Positions 32,569-41,002 of a DNA stretch of 52,595 nucleotides are shown piece by piece. Origin of the DNA: DAHUYF01 sp035553515 (GTDB taxonomy: Bacteria; Pseudomonadota; Alphaproteobacteria; ATCC43930; CGMCC-115725); assembly GCA_035553515.1 (NCBI GenBank), contig DATNDG010000173.1, positions 1 through 52,595 on the forward strand, read 5' to 3'. Numbering within the stretch: the first letter of the stretch is position 1; each line of letters begins with the position of its first letter. A program made the translations under genes and the position numbers. Below the pieces are notes generated by a model. That model was not told the origin of the DNA. It ran no database searches and worked only from the letters and a program-made list of their open reading frames with translations.

Positions 32569-34391
32569 CTGCGATCAACGATTTCGTCGTCAAGTTCGCC
32601 AACGTCAACGGATCCGGCTCGGCGAGCGCCAACCAGCTGTTTGCCCGGTCGATCCTGCGCATGGGCGTGCCTGTCGCGTCGCGCAATATCTTTCCGTCGA
32701 ACATCCAGGGCCTGCCGACCTGGTTCGAGGTGCGCGTGTCGGAAGCCGGGTATCTCGGCCGGCGCGGCGGCGTCGATCTCATGGTGGCGATGAACCCGCA
32801 GACCTGGGACCAGGACGTCAAGAGCATCGAGCCGGGCGGGTATCTCTTCTACGACAGCACCAAGCCGATGCCGCTCGCGCGGTTCCGCGACGACATCGAG
32901 GTGATCGGCATGCCGCTCACCGAGATCTGCAACAAGGAATACACCGACGCGCGCCAGCGGCAGCTCTTCAAGAACATCATCTATGTCGGCGCGCTCTCGG
33001 CGCTGCTCGACATGGATGTGGCCGTCATCGAGACGCTCGTCGGCGAGCAGTTCAAGGGCAAGGACAAGCTGATCCAGCCGAATCTGCATGCGCTGCACAT
33101 GGGGCGGGACTACGCGCTCGCCCATCTGCCCTGTCCGCTCGGCCTCAAGGTGTGCCGCTCCGATGCGGTGGGCGACCGGATCCATCTCGAGGGCAACAGC
33201 GCCGCGGCGCTCGGCGCGCTTTACGGCGGCGCCTCGGTTTGCGCCTGGTATCCGATCACGCCCTCCTCGTCGCTCGCTGAGGCCTTCGCGCGGCATTGCC
33301 GGCGCTTCCGCATCGATCCCGCCAGCGGCAAGAGCCGCTTCGGCATCATCCAGGCCGAGGACGAGCTCGCTTCGATCGGCATGGTGATCGGCGCCGCCTG
33401 GAACGGCGCGCGCGCCTTCACCGCGACCTCCGGCCCGGGCATCTCGCTGATGCAGGAGTTCCTGGGCTTGGCCTATTTCGCCGAGATCCCGGCGGTGATC
33501 TTCGACGTGCAGCGCGGCGGCCCCTCGACCGGCATGCCGACCCGCACGCAGCAGGCCGACATCCTCTCCTGCGCCTATGCCTCGCATGGCGACACCAAGC
33601 ATGTGCTGCTCTTCCCCGAGGATCCGCGCGAGTGCTTCGAGTTCGGCGCGCAGGCCTTCGATCTCGCCGACCGGCTGCAGACACCGATTTTCGTGATGCT
33701 GGATCTCGACATCGGCATGAACGAGTGGCTGTGCGAGCCGCTCAGCTGGGACGACAGGCGCAAGATGGATCGCGGCAAGGTGATGACCGCTGCCGATCTC
33801 GAGGCGGGCAAGGAGTTCGGTCGCTACCTCGACGTCGACGGCGACGGGATCCCCTATCGCACATATCCCGGCACGCACCCAACGCGTGGCGCCTTCTTTA
33901 CCCGCGGGACGACCAAGAACCGTTACGCGCGCTACAGCGAGGAAGGCACCGACTATGTCGACAATATGGAACGCCTCCTGAAGAAATTCGAGACGGCGAA
34001 GACGCTGGTGCCGCGGCCGGCGACACGGCCGGCGAAGCAGGCGACCCGGCATGGCGTGATCTATTTCGGCTCGACCACGCATGCCATGCACGAGGCGCTG
34101 GGGGCTCTCGAGGAGCAGGGCATCCATCTCGACGGGCTGCGCGTGCGGGCGTTCCCGTTTGGTCACGAGGTGGTCGACTTCATCGCCAATCACGACCAGG
34201 TCTTCGTCGTCGAGCAGAACCGCGACGCGCAGCTGCGCAGCCTCCTAGTGAGCGAATGCGGCCTCAATCCGGCGAAGCTGACGCCGGTGCTGCATTACGA
34301 CGGCACCCCCATCACCGAACGATTCATCAGCCGCGCCGTGGCCGACAAGCTTCGCGCGGTCAACGTGACGCCGCTGAGGAAGACGGTATGA
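32553..34391 (+). CDS. korA: 2-oxoacid:acceptor (2-oxoglutarate:ferredoxin) oxidoreductase alpha subunit
   Basis: The protein has 612 residues and is a gamma-alpha fusion. The N-terminal gamma domain (NVNGSGSASANQLFARSILRMG) covers about residues 1-190. The alpha pyrimidine-binding domain starts near 210 (YGGASVCAWYPITPSSSLAEAF). Later motifs are TATSGPGISLMQEFLG and RGGPSTGMPTRTQQAD. It works with KorB to decarboxylate a 2-oxoacid to acyl-CoA, releasing low-potential electrons. 2-Oxoglutarate is the usual substrate of this two-subunit group; others cannot be excluded. ATG at 32553 overlaps korC; stop overlaps korB as ATGA. Confidence 0.92.
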   Translation: MSKPITAINDFVVKFANVNGSGSASANQLFARSILRMGVPVASRNIFPSNIQGLPTWFEVRVSEAGYLGRRGGVDLMVAMNPQTWDQDVKSIEPGGYLFYDSTKPMPLARFRDDIEVIGMPLTEICNKEYTDARQRQLFKNIIYVGALSALLDMDVAVIETLVGEQFKGKDKLIQPNLHALHMGRDYALAHLPCPLGLKVCRSDAVGDRIHLEGNSAAALGALYGGASVCAWYPITPSSSLAEAFARHCRRFRIDPASGKSRFGIIQAEDELASIGMVIGAAWNGARAFTATSGPGISLMQEFLGLAYFAEIPAVIFDVQRGGPSTGMPTRTQQADILSCAYASHGDTKHVLLFPEDPRECFEFGAQAFDLADRLQTPIFVMLDLDIGMNEWLCEPLSWDDRRKMDRGKVMTAADLEAGKEFGRYLDVDGDGIPYRTYPGTHPTRGAFFTRGTTKNRYARYSEEGTDYVDNMERLLKKFETAKTLVPRPATRPAKQATRHGVIYFGSTTHAMHEALGALEEQGIHLDGLRVRAFPFGHEVVDFIANHDQVFVVEQNRDAQLRSLLVSECGLNPAKLTPVLHYDGTPITERFISRAVADKLRAVNVTPLRKTV

Positions 34392-35443
34392 CCTACATCG
34401 CCAAGCCGAAGCTGCACCATCCGAAGCTGCCGACCAACAAGCTCGGATTCACCCATCGCGACTACGAGGGCGCGGTCTCGACGCTCTGCGCGGGCTGCGG
34501 GCATGATTCGATCAGCGCCGCCATCGTCCAGGCCTGCTTCGAGCTCGACCTGCCGCCGCACCGCATCGCCAAGCTCTCCGGCATCGGCTGCTCGTCGAAG
34601 ACGCCGACATACTTCCTCGGCGCCTCGCACGGCTTCAACAGCGTGCATGGCCGCATGCCCTCGGTGCTGACCGGCGCCAACCTCGCCAATCGCGACCTGG
34701 TCTATCTCGGCGTCTCCGGCGACGGCGACAGCGCCTCGATCGGCCTCGGGCAGTTCGCGCATTCGATCCGGCGCGGCGTCAACATGGTCTATATCGTCGA
34801 GAACAACGGCGTCTATGGACTCACCAAGGGGCAGTTCTCCGCCACCGCCGACAAGGGCTCCAAGAACAAGCGCGGCGTGATGAACACCGACAGCTCCATC
34901 GATCTGGTCGGAATGGCGCTGCAGCTCGGCGCGAGCTTCGTCGGACGCAGCTTCTCGGGCGACAAGGCGCAGCTCGTGCCGCTGCTCAAGGCGGCGATCA
35001 GCCACAAGGGGGCGTCCTTCCTCGACGTCATCAGCCCCTGCGTCGCCTTCAACAATCATCTCGGCTCGACCAAGAGCTTCGATTTCGTGCGCGAGCACAA
35101 TGAGGCGGTCAATCGCCTCGACTTCATCACCGCGCGCGAGCCGATCCATGTCGATTACGAGCCCGGCACGGTCGAGGTGGTGACGCAGCATGACGGCTCG
35201 GTGCTGCGCCTTAGGAAAGTCGCGCCCGATTACGACGTCCACAACCGCGTCGCCGCGATGAACTACCTGCAGGAGCAGCATGCCGCGGGCGAGGTGGTGA
35301 CCGGGCTCCTCTATCTCGAGCCCGAGGCGCAGGATCTCCACGACTATCTCAACACCGTGGAGAAGCCGTTCAACGAGCTCGCCGAGGCCGAGCTCGTCCC
35401 CGGCGCCGAGGCGCTGGCGCGCTTCAACCAGTCGCTGCGCTGA
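34388..35443 (+). CDS. korB: 2-oxoacid:ferredoxin oxidoreductase beta subunit
   Basis: The protein has 351 residues. Thiamine-diphosphate binding is shown by GDGDSASIGLGQFAHS and the Mg-binding VENNGVYGLTKGQFS. Four Cys that should hold a [4Fe-4S] cluster are present: two in LCAGCGHD, one in GIGCSSKTP, one in ISPCVAFNN. It forms the catalytic core with KorA; electrons should go to the KorC subunit or ferredoxin. ATGA overlap with korA shows coupling. It is convergent with the TonB receptor gene, six bases away. Confidence 0.95.
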   Translation: MTYIAKPKLHHPKLPTNKLGFTHRDYEGAVSTLCAGCGHDSISAAIVQACFELDLPPHRIAKLSGIGCSSKTPTYFLGASHGFNSVHGRMPSVLTGANLANRDLVYLGVSGDGDSASIGLGQFAHSIRRGVNMVYIVENNGVYGLTKGQFSATADKGSKNKRGVMNTDSSIDLVGMALQLGASFVGRSFSGDKAQLVPLLKAAISHKGASFLDVISPCVAFNNHLGSTKSFDFVREHNEAVNRLDFITAREPIHVDYEPGTVEVVTQHDGSVLRLRKVAPDYDVHNRVAAMNYLQEQHAAGEVVTGLLYLEPEAQDLHDYLNTVEKPFNELAEAELVPGAEALARFNQSLR

Positions 35444-35449
35444 AGCGGC

Positions 35450-37822
35450 TCAGAACTTCAGGCGCACGCCGCCATAGACGGCGAGCGGCATCCCCGGGCT
35501 GACGAAGCGGTTGTCGACGCCGACCCCATTGGTGGGAACGCCGGGCGCACCGACGCCGGTCGGATCGCCGAACACGCCGAAGCTCGAATAGTGCTCGTCG
35601 AAGAGGTTCTGGATGTTGACGAACATCGCGAAATTGTCGGTGAGCTTGTAGCTGCTGTGCAGGTTGACCACCGGGTACCCCGGGATCTGCGGATTCTGGT
35701 TTGATTCGTCGCCGCGCAGATATTGTGAGCTGAAATAGGCGAGCACGCCGCCGACCGTCCATTGCTCCGTCACCCGGTAATCGGCGCCGAGCTTGAGTTG
35801 ATGCTGGGGAATGCCGGGCAGGTGGTCGCCGGGGCTCACCTGGATGTTGCCGTTGGCGTCGGCGAAGGGGTTGCTGGGCGAGGGCAGGGTGAACGAGCTC
35901 TCGAAGGTGGCATCGACCAGGCTGTATTTGCCATAAACCGACCAGTTTTCGCCGTGATAGGCGAGCCCACTTTCGATCCCCTGCCGTCGGGTGGCACCCA
36001 CATTCTCGAAAAAGCCGGCGCTCGTCGAGGTGGCGACGCCATAGATGTCGTCGGTGAGGTCGGTGCGGTAGAGGCCGAAATTCCAGGTGAAGCGGCCGGG
36101 AGCGAGCGTCGACAGCCCAAAATTGCCGCGCAGTCCCGTCTCGTAGGTATGCGAGACGACCTGCCTCAGCCCCGGCGGATCGGACGAGAGCGAGGAGGGC
36201 AGCAGGCAGGGTTGCGCCGGGTTCGAGCATTCGATCTCGCTCGGCGTCGGCACGCGGTTGCCTTCGGAATAGCCGGCATAGCCGGTGAGATTGGCGAGGA
36301 TCTTGTAAGTGAAGCCCGCCGCCGGATTGAAGCGGGAAAAGCGGTTGTTGCCGCTGAGACTGGTGCCCAGATGGTCGAAGAGATCGACCAGGGCGAGGTT
36401 GTAGCGGCCGCTCAAGGTAAGGGCGAGGGCGCGCGTGAGGTTGTAGGTGTCGGTAACGAAGATGCCGTAATAGCGGTTGGTGGCGCTGAGGAACACGGGG
36501 GTGGCATTGAAGCCGCTGCCCTCGGGCGTGTCTATGAAGAAGCCGGACGGCGTTATCTGCAAGGAGCTGTTGATCTGTCCCACTTCGGTCGTCGACATGA
36601 AGCTGATGTCGTCGTGATCGATGCTGCCGCCGAGCACGAAATTGTTGTCGCGGTCGAAAAATTGGCCGGTATAGCTCGTCTGCAGCGTGCCGCCGGTCCC
36701 CACGGTACGGATGGTCTCGTCGTCCAGTTCGCCGATCGGCACGGTGCCGCCGTTGGAGATATCGGGAACGGCGCCGCCTTGCGGCGTGGTAAGCGGTGTC
36801 GTCCCGTCGGACTGGCAGAGGAAACCGTTGCCGCAGGAGGTGAAGTTGGTGGTGTTGCCGTTGATGATGTTCTGGTGGAACTCGCGGCGATAGGCGTTGC
36901 CCTGGAAAGCAAGGTCGTCGGTCGCCTGATAGGAGGCGTTCGCGGTGACGAATTCGAGCTGGTTGATGGTTCCCTGCGGCGTGGTGAAGACCAGCGAGCG
37001 GCCGGCAGCGAGCTCCTGTTCCGGCGCGGCGCCGGCGGCGAAAAGGCGGTTGTTGGCGCCGGTGAAGTTGATGTCGAGCGAGAGCTTCCGCCCATGCGCG
37101 CCGGCCGAGGCGTAGAGCTGCTGCAGCGTATCGGACGCGAACTGACGCCAGCCGTCCGATTGATAATACCGTCCGCCGATATAAGCGGCGTAGTTCCCCA
37201 CCTGCTGGCCATATTGCAGGATCTGGCTCGCCTGGCCGAAGGAGCCGCCGGCAGTCTCGCTCGAGAAGCCGTGAAAGGTGAAGCCGTTCTTCATCGTCAC
37301 CAGCGCGGCGCCGCCGAGCGCGTTGAGCCCGTAGACCGGGTTGCTGCTGACCAGATCGAAGCGGTCGATGGCGAAGTCCGGAATCAGGTCCCAGTTGACG
37401 GTGTCGCCGAAGCCTTCATTGACGCGCACGCCGTTCTGGTAGACGGCAAGACCTTGCGGCGTGCCCAGCACCGGCGAGGCCTCGAAGCCGCGGAACAGCA
37501 GGTCCGGCTGAAATTGGTCGTTGAGGTTGCCGTTGAAATTGACGCTGCCGAGCTGGCTCTGTGCGCTGTCGAGCAGGCTGGGCGAGCCTTCGCGGCCGAG
37601 GTCGCGCGTGGTGAGGCTCTGGACGTTGGCCGGCACCTTGTCGATATCGATGCCCGTGCCGGGCAGCGGGGTTGCGCCGATCACCTGGAGAGGCGGCAGG
37701 GTGATCTGCGGCACTGTCACCGCGGGCGCGCTCTGTGCCGGCGCTGCGGGCGCGGTCTGGGCCGCCGCCGTGAGCGGCAGCAGGACCGCGCCGAGCGCGC
37801 CTAGGCCGATACGCCCGATCAT
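35450..37822 (-). CDS. TonB-dependent outer-membrane receptor
   Basis: The protein has 790 residues. A signal peptide (IGRIGLGALGAVLLPLTAAAQ) is followed by an Ala/Pro/Gln linker. The plug domain has VPANVQSLTTRDLG, NGVRVNEGFGDTVNWDLIP and NPVYGLNALGGAALVTMKNG. A long barrel rich in Tyr/Asn/Gly ends with the family-type terminal Phe (GGVRLKF). The ligand is unknown; siderophore, metal or carbohydrate uptake is possible. GGAGAGG sits before the ATG at 37822; a longer open frame to 37999 is rejected. It is divergent from a two-component system that may control it. Confidence 0.93.
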   Translation of the reverse strand: MIGRIGLGALGAVLLPLTAAAQTAPAAPAQSAPAVTVPQITLPPLQVIGATPLPGTGIDIDKVPANVQSLTTRDLGREGSPSLLDSAQSQLGSVNFNGNLNDQFQPDLLFRGFEASPVLGTPQGLAVYQNGVRVNEGFGDTVNWDLIPDFAIDRFDLVSSNPVYGLNALGGAALVTMKNGFTFHGFSSETAGGSFGQASQILQYGQQVGNYAAYIGGRYYQSDGWRQFASDTLQQLYASAGAHGRKLSLDINFTGANNRLFAAGAAPEQELAAGRSLVFTTPQGTINQLEFVTANASYQATDDLAFQGNAYRREFHQNIINGNTTNFTSCGNGFLCQSDGTTPLTTPQGGAVPDISNGGTVPIGELDDETIRTVGTGGTLQTSYTGQFFDRDNNFVLGGSIDHDDISFMSTTEVGQINSSLQITPSGFFIDTPEGSGFNATPVFLSATNRYYGIFVTDTYNLTRALALTLSGRYNLALVDLFDHLGTSLSGNNRFSRFNPAAGFTYKILANLTGYAGYSEGNRVPTPSEIECSNPAQPCLLPSSLSSDPPGLRQVVSHTYETGLRGNFGLSTLAPGRFTWNFGLYRTDLTDDIYGVATSTSAGFFENVGATRRQGIESGLAYHGENWSVYGKYSLVDATFESSFTLPSPSNPFADANGNIQVSPGDHLPGIPQHQLKLGADYRVTEQWTVGGVLAYFSSQYLRGDESNQNPQIPGYPVVNLHSSYKLTDNFAMFVNIQNLFDEHYSSFGVFGDPTGVGAPGVPTNGVGVDNRFVSPGMPLAVYGGVRLKF

Positions 37823-37914
37823 TGGCCTCTCCGCAGCCGGCGCATCCTCCCGGCCCGGCCCCCGGCATTTAACCGGCTGCCGGCGGAGTGAGGCTAGATG
37901 CCGTTTTCCCGTTT

Positions 37915-37942
37915 TTGCCGGGAAATCTTCCCGATCTGGCTC
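37915..37942. promoter_or_regulatory. Inverted-repeat cluster TTTCCCG-N7-CGGGAAA-TC-TTCCCG between receptor and two-component genes
   Basis: TTTCCCG (37915-37921) and CGGGAAA (37929-37935) form a perfect inverted repeat with a 7-nt spacer. GGGAA-ATC-TTCCC (37930-37942) is a second, overlapping one. Thus three half-sites alternate in orientation in the 212-nt divergent gap. It is a good candidate operator for the NarL-type regulator encoded at 39408. Inference from symmetry and place only. Confidence 0.5.
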
Positions 37943-38034
37943 GGACCGCCGCGCAGATCGAGCATTGTCGCGGTAGGAAACCGCGGCGCTGCATGGCATG
38001 CTGAGAGCAGAAGAACCGGGACGGGAGGAGGCTC

Positions 38035-39411
38035 GTGCGCGGCGCCAGGTCCGCCGGCTGGCTGGGGACGCTCTCGCTGCGTGTGCGGCTCATTGCGCTC
38101 GTCGCCCTGGTCTTTCTTCTGAGCCTCGCGCTCGGCGGCACCGTCGCCTGCCTCAACGCTTCGCTCTCGGTCGAGCGCGAGATGCGCGCGGCCATGACCG
38201 TGGCGCGCCAGACCGTCGAGGCCGGGATCGCCGATCTTGGCCGCGCGCGCGATCCAGAGCGCGAACTCGAGCGGCTGGTCGGCTCGTTCCGCGGCAACCG
38301 GCATGTGCGCGTCGCCTTCGCCGGCGCCGAAAGCATGGTCGCAACGCCGACGCCGGACGCCGCGCCGCTCGACCGCATGCCGGGCTGGTTCGTGCGCCTG
38401 ATGGCCGTGCCGCCGAGCCGGGCGGTGCTGCCGGTCGATGCCGGCGGCCGCCATTACGGCGAGATCACCATCGAGACCGTACCGCATAACGAGCTCCTCG
38501 AGGTCTGGAACGAGTTCGGTGACGGGGTGCTGGTGCTGGCGCTGTTCTCGGTGCCCACGTTGCTGCTGATCTATCTCTTCATCGGCCACGCGCTGCGGCC
38601 GCTCGGCAGGCTGGCGGGCGGCCTTGCCCGCGTCGGCGGCGGCGATTACGCCGTGCGGCTCGACGGCCCGCTGCCGCCGGAGCTGTCGCGGCTGCGCGAC
38701 AGCTTCAACCGGATGACGGCGCAGCTTGCCGGGATGAGCACCGAGAACCGGCGGCTCAACGAGCAGCTCCTGACGCTGCAGGAACAGGAGCGCAGCGATC
38801 TCGCACGCGATCTGCATGACGAGATCGGCCCCTTCCTGTTCGCCATCAACATCGACGCCGCCGCCATCCGCCGCCAGGCCGAGGCCGGACGACAAGCGAA
38901 GATCGCGACTGACGCCGCCGGCATCGGCGAGGCGGTGGGGCATCTGCAGCGACAGGTGAAGCGGATGCTCGGCCGGCTGCGGCCGATCGGCCTGGCGGAA
39001 TTCGGTCTTGCCGCCGCGATCGAGCATCTGGTCGAATTCTGGCGGCGACGTCATGCCGATGTCGCCTTCCGGGTCAGCGTGTCGCCCGAGGCCGAGAGCC
39101 GCGGCGAGCTGATCGACACCACGGTCTATCGCGTCATCCAGGAGTGTCTCAGCAACGCCTTGCGCCATGGCCGGCCGGGCATGATCGAGATCCGCGTCGC
39201 GTCCGAGCGTGACGCGGGAGGCGACGCGATCGTGGTGACAGTGCGCGACGACGGCGGCGGAATGGCCGGGGAATTCGGCCTCGGCTACGGTCTTCTCGGC
39301 ATGGGCGAGCGGGTGAGGGCGATGGGCGGCGCGCTTTCCGTTGCGAACGACCCCGGCGCGGGTCTTGCCGTGACCGCGCGCCTGCCGCTAGCCGCGCCGG
39401 TGAGCGCATGA
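38035..39411 (+). CDS. NarL-type sensor histidine kinase (HAMP, HisKA_3, HATPase)
   Basis: The protein has 458 residues. TM1 is at about residues 19-40, a periplasmic sensor region of about 120 residues follows, and TM2 is at about 162-185. A HAMP linker (IGHALRPLGRLAGGLARVGGGDY...) comes next. The dimerisation box EQERSDLARDLHDEIGPFLF holds the phospho-His near 260. The ATP lid has DDGGGMAGEFGLGYGLLGMGERV. The layout is of the NarX/NreB/DesK class. GTG at 38035 follows GGAGGAGG. The stop overlaps the regulator gene as ATGA, so the pair is coupled. Confidence 0.93.
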   Translation: MRGARSAGWLGTLSLRVRLIALVALVFLLSLALGGTVACLNASLSVEREMRAAMTVARQTVEAGIADLGRARDPERELERLVGSFRGNRHVRVAFAGAESMVATPTPDAAPLDRMPGWFVRLMAVPPSRAVLPVDAGGRHYGEITIETVPHNELLEVWNEFGDGVLVLALFSVPTLLLIYLFIGHALRPLGRLAGGLARVGGGDYAVRLDGPLPPELSRLRDSFNRMTAQLAGMSTENRRLNEQLLTLQEQERSDLARDLHDEIGPFLFAINIDAAAIRRQAEAGRQAKIATDAAGIGEAVGHLQRQVKRMLGRLRPIGLAEFGLAAAIEHLVEFWRRRHADVAFRVSVSPEAESRGELIDTTVYRVIQECLSNALRHGRPGMIEIRVASERDAGGDAIVVTVRDDGGGMAGEFGLGYGLLGMGERVRAMGGALSVANDPGAGLAVTARLPLAAPVSA

Positions 39412-40037
39412 AGCTCCTCATTGTCGATGATCATCCGATCGTGCGCGCCGGGCTGAAGCGGCTGCTCGGCGGCGAGGACCGCTTCGAGTTCGTCGAGGCG
39501 GCCGATGGCAAGGAGGCGCTCGCCCGTTGCCGGCAGGAGCAGCCCGATCTGGTCATCCTCGACCTCAATCTGCCGGGCCTCGGCGGGCTCGAGGTGATCC
39601 GGCGGCTCAAGCTCGAAGCGCCCGAGCGGCGCATTCTGGCGCTTAGCATGCATGACGATCCCCTCTATGCGATGCGCGCGCTGCAGGCCGGCGCCGCGGG
39701 CTATGTCAGCAAGAACGCCGCGTCGGACGCCATTCTCGAAGGCGTGCGGCGCGTCGCCGCCGGCCAGAGCTATGTGGCGCCAGAGCTGGCGCAGGAGCTA
39801 GCGCTCTTCAGCGTGCGCGCGCCGGCGCATCCGCTGGGCGAGCTTACGCGGCGCGATCTCGAGATCCTGCGGCTGCTCGGCGACGGCCGCAGCCTCGCCG
39901 AGATCGCCACCGCGCTCGGCCTCGGCTACAAGACCGTGGCCAACAATTGCGCGGCGATGAAGGCAAAGCTCGGCGTGGCGCGGACCGCCGACCTCATCCG
40001 CATCGCCATCGAGAATGCGGTGGCGTCGCAGCTCTAG
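39408..40037 (+). CDS. LuxR/NarL-family response regulator
   Basis: The protein has 209 residues. The receiver has DD at 7-8, phosphoacceptor Asp52 (VILDLNLPG), the switch Ser (LALSMHDD) and Lys (YVSKNAAS). The C-terminal HTH has LTRRDLEILRLLGDGRSLAEIA and YKTVANNCAAMKAKLGV. It is the cognate partner of the kinase encoded just before it. Likely targets include the divergent TonB receptor. A strong terminator follows. Confidence 0.95.
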   Translation: MKLLIVDDHPIVRAGLKRLLGGEDRFEFVEAADGKEALARCRQEQPDLVILDLNLPGLGGLEVIRRLKLEAPERRILALSMHDDPLYAMRALQAGAAGYVSKNAASDAILEGVRRVAAGQSYVAPELAQELALFSVRAPAHPLGELTRRDLEILRLLGDGRSLAEIATALGLGYKTVANNCAAMKAKLGVARTADLIRIAIENAVASQL

Positions 40038-40139
40038 CCCGATCAGGAAAAAGTCCGCGGGAAATCAGGAACCCGCTCCATGGGGAGCTGCGGCGGGGCA
40101 GGGCAGACTGTCGCTTCCTGTGCAGTCTCATCCCACTTC

Positions 40140-40171
40140 AGCCCTGCCGGCAGCGGCGGGGCTTTTCTTTT
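40140..40171 (+). terminator. Rho-independent terminator after the two-component operon
   Basis: AGCCCTGCCG-GCAG-CGGCGGGGCT (40140-40163) makes a 10-bp stem with one G-T pair and a 4-nt loop, directly followed by TTTTCTTTT. It ends the kinase-regulator transcript. The left arm GCCCTGCC (40141-40148) is also perfectly complementary to GGCAGGGC at 40097-40104, which could form an alternative, antiterminator-like hairpin. The 164-nt gap 40038-40201 holds no ORF of note. Confidence 0.85.
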
Positions 40172-40201
40172 GACGGCACCTCACCCGCGCGAAGACCGGC
40201 G

Positions 40202-40990
40202 CTAACCGGTCCGCGCGGTGTCGGCAATGAGGCGAAAGCGCGTGCCGCAGAGCAGGAGGCTTTCGCCGGCGACCGGCGCGGTGCGCCGCCGCGCTGCGGC
40301 GAGGATCGCCTTGCGGTCGGCGACGGCGAGGTCGAGCCCGCCCAGCCTTTCGCCGCGCCCGTCTCTCGCCGCAACGAAGCGCAAGCGGCCGAGATCGAGC
40401 GCGATCTCCGCTGAGCCCTCCGGCCCGCGCGACACCGGTCGTTCCAGGATCGTGCTCCAGCGCCGGGCGAGCGCCTCGGGATCCCCGCTTTGCAGCTCCG
40501 CCGCGACGAGGTCCGTTGTCCGCTCGCTGCGCCGCGCGCTCCGCCAACTCGGCCCGGCGGGATGGTAAGGGCCGTCCAGCGCCTCGCCGCCAGCGGTGCG
40601 GTTGAGCTCCAGCATGGCGCCGCCGGTGTCGCGCGGATGGAGCTGCAAGCCCTGATATCCGTCATGGCAGATCGCGTTGGCGACGCGCACGCCGAGCCTC
40701 TCCAGATGGCCGCCGCGGCGCTCGAGATCGTCGCAATCGAGGATCACCATATAGCCGCCATCGCCGCCTCGGCGCTCGAGATACCGCCCGGCCGCGGTGC
40801 CTGGGCGTGTCGGAGCGACGATTTCCAGGAAGGCGCCGCCGACCGGCAGGAGCGCGTTGACGAGGCCGTAGCGCGCGACATTGCCGTCGCGATGGCAAAC
40901 GGCAAGGCCGAGGATCTCGGTGAGGTCGGCAAGCGGCGCCTCGAGCTCGGCAGCGACGAGGCAGATCTGGCGGAGCCGCAGGTAACCCAC
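40202..40990 (-). CDS. VOC family protein (glyoxalase-like)
   Basis: The protein has 262 residues. The N-terminal VOC module starts RLRQICLVAAELEAPLADLTEILGL with ALLPVGGAFLEIVAP and the metal-ligand-like GAMLELNR. A C-terminal half repeats the beta-alpha-beta theme (GRLRFVAARDGRGERLGGLDLAV). The fold covers dioxygenases, isomerases and glyoxalases, and the substrate is unknown. It ends a three-gene minus-strand operon (cupin, enoyl-CoA hydratase, this gene), starting 12 nt after the hydratase. Confidence 0.82.
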   Translation of the reverse strand: MGYLRLRQICLVAAELEAPLADLTEILGLAVCHRDGNVARYGLVNALLPVGGAFLEIVAPTRPGTAAGRYLERRGGDGGYMVILDCDDLERRGGHLERLGVRVANAICHDGYQGLQLHPRDTGGAMLELNRTAGGEALDGPYHPAGPSWRSARRSERTTDLVAAELQSGDPEALARRWSTILERPVSRGPEGSAEIALDLGRLRFVAARDGRGERLGGLDLAVADRKAILAAARRRTAPVAGESLLLCGTRFRLIADTARTG

Positions 40991-41002
40991 GCGGCCAGGC
41001 TC

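Noticed and set aside
34295..35341. 348-residue minus-strand ORF antisense to korB
   Set aside because: High-GC shadow frame; the plus-strand thiamine-binding and Cys motifs are unambiguous.
40038..40139. FMN or cobalamin riboswitch before the terminator at 40140
   Set aside because: The conserved core words of those classes are absent, and no plus-strand gene follows.
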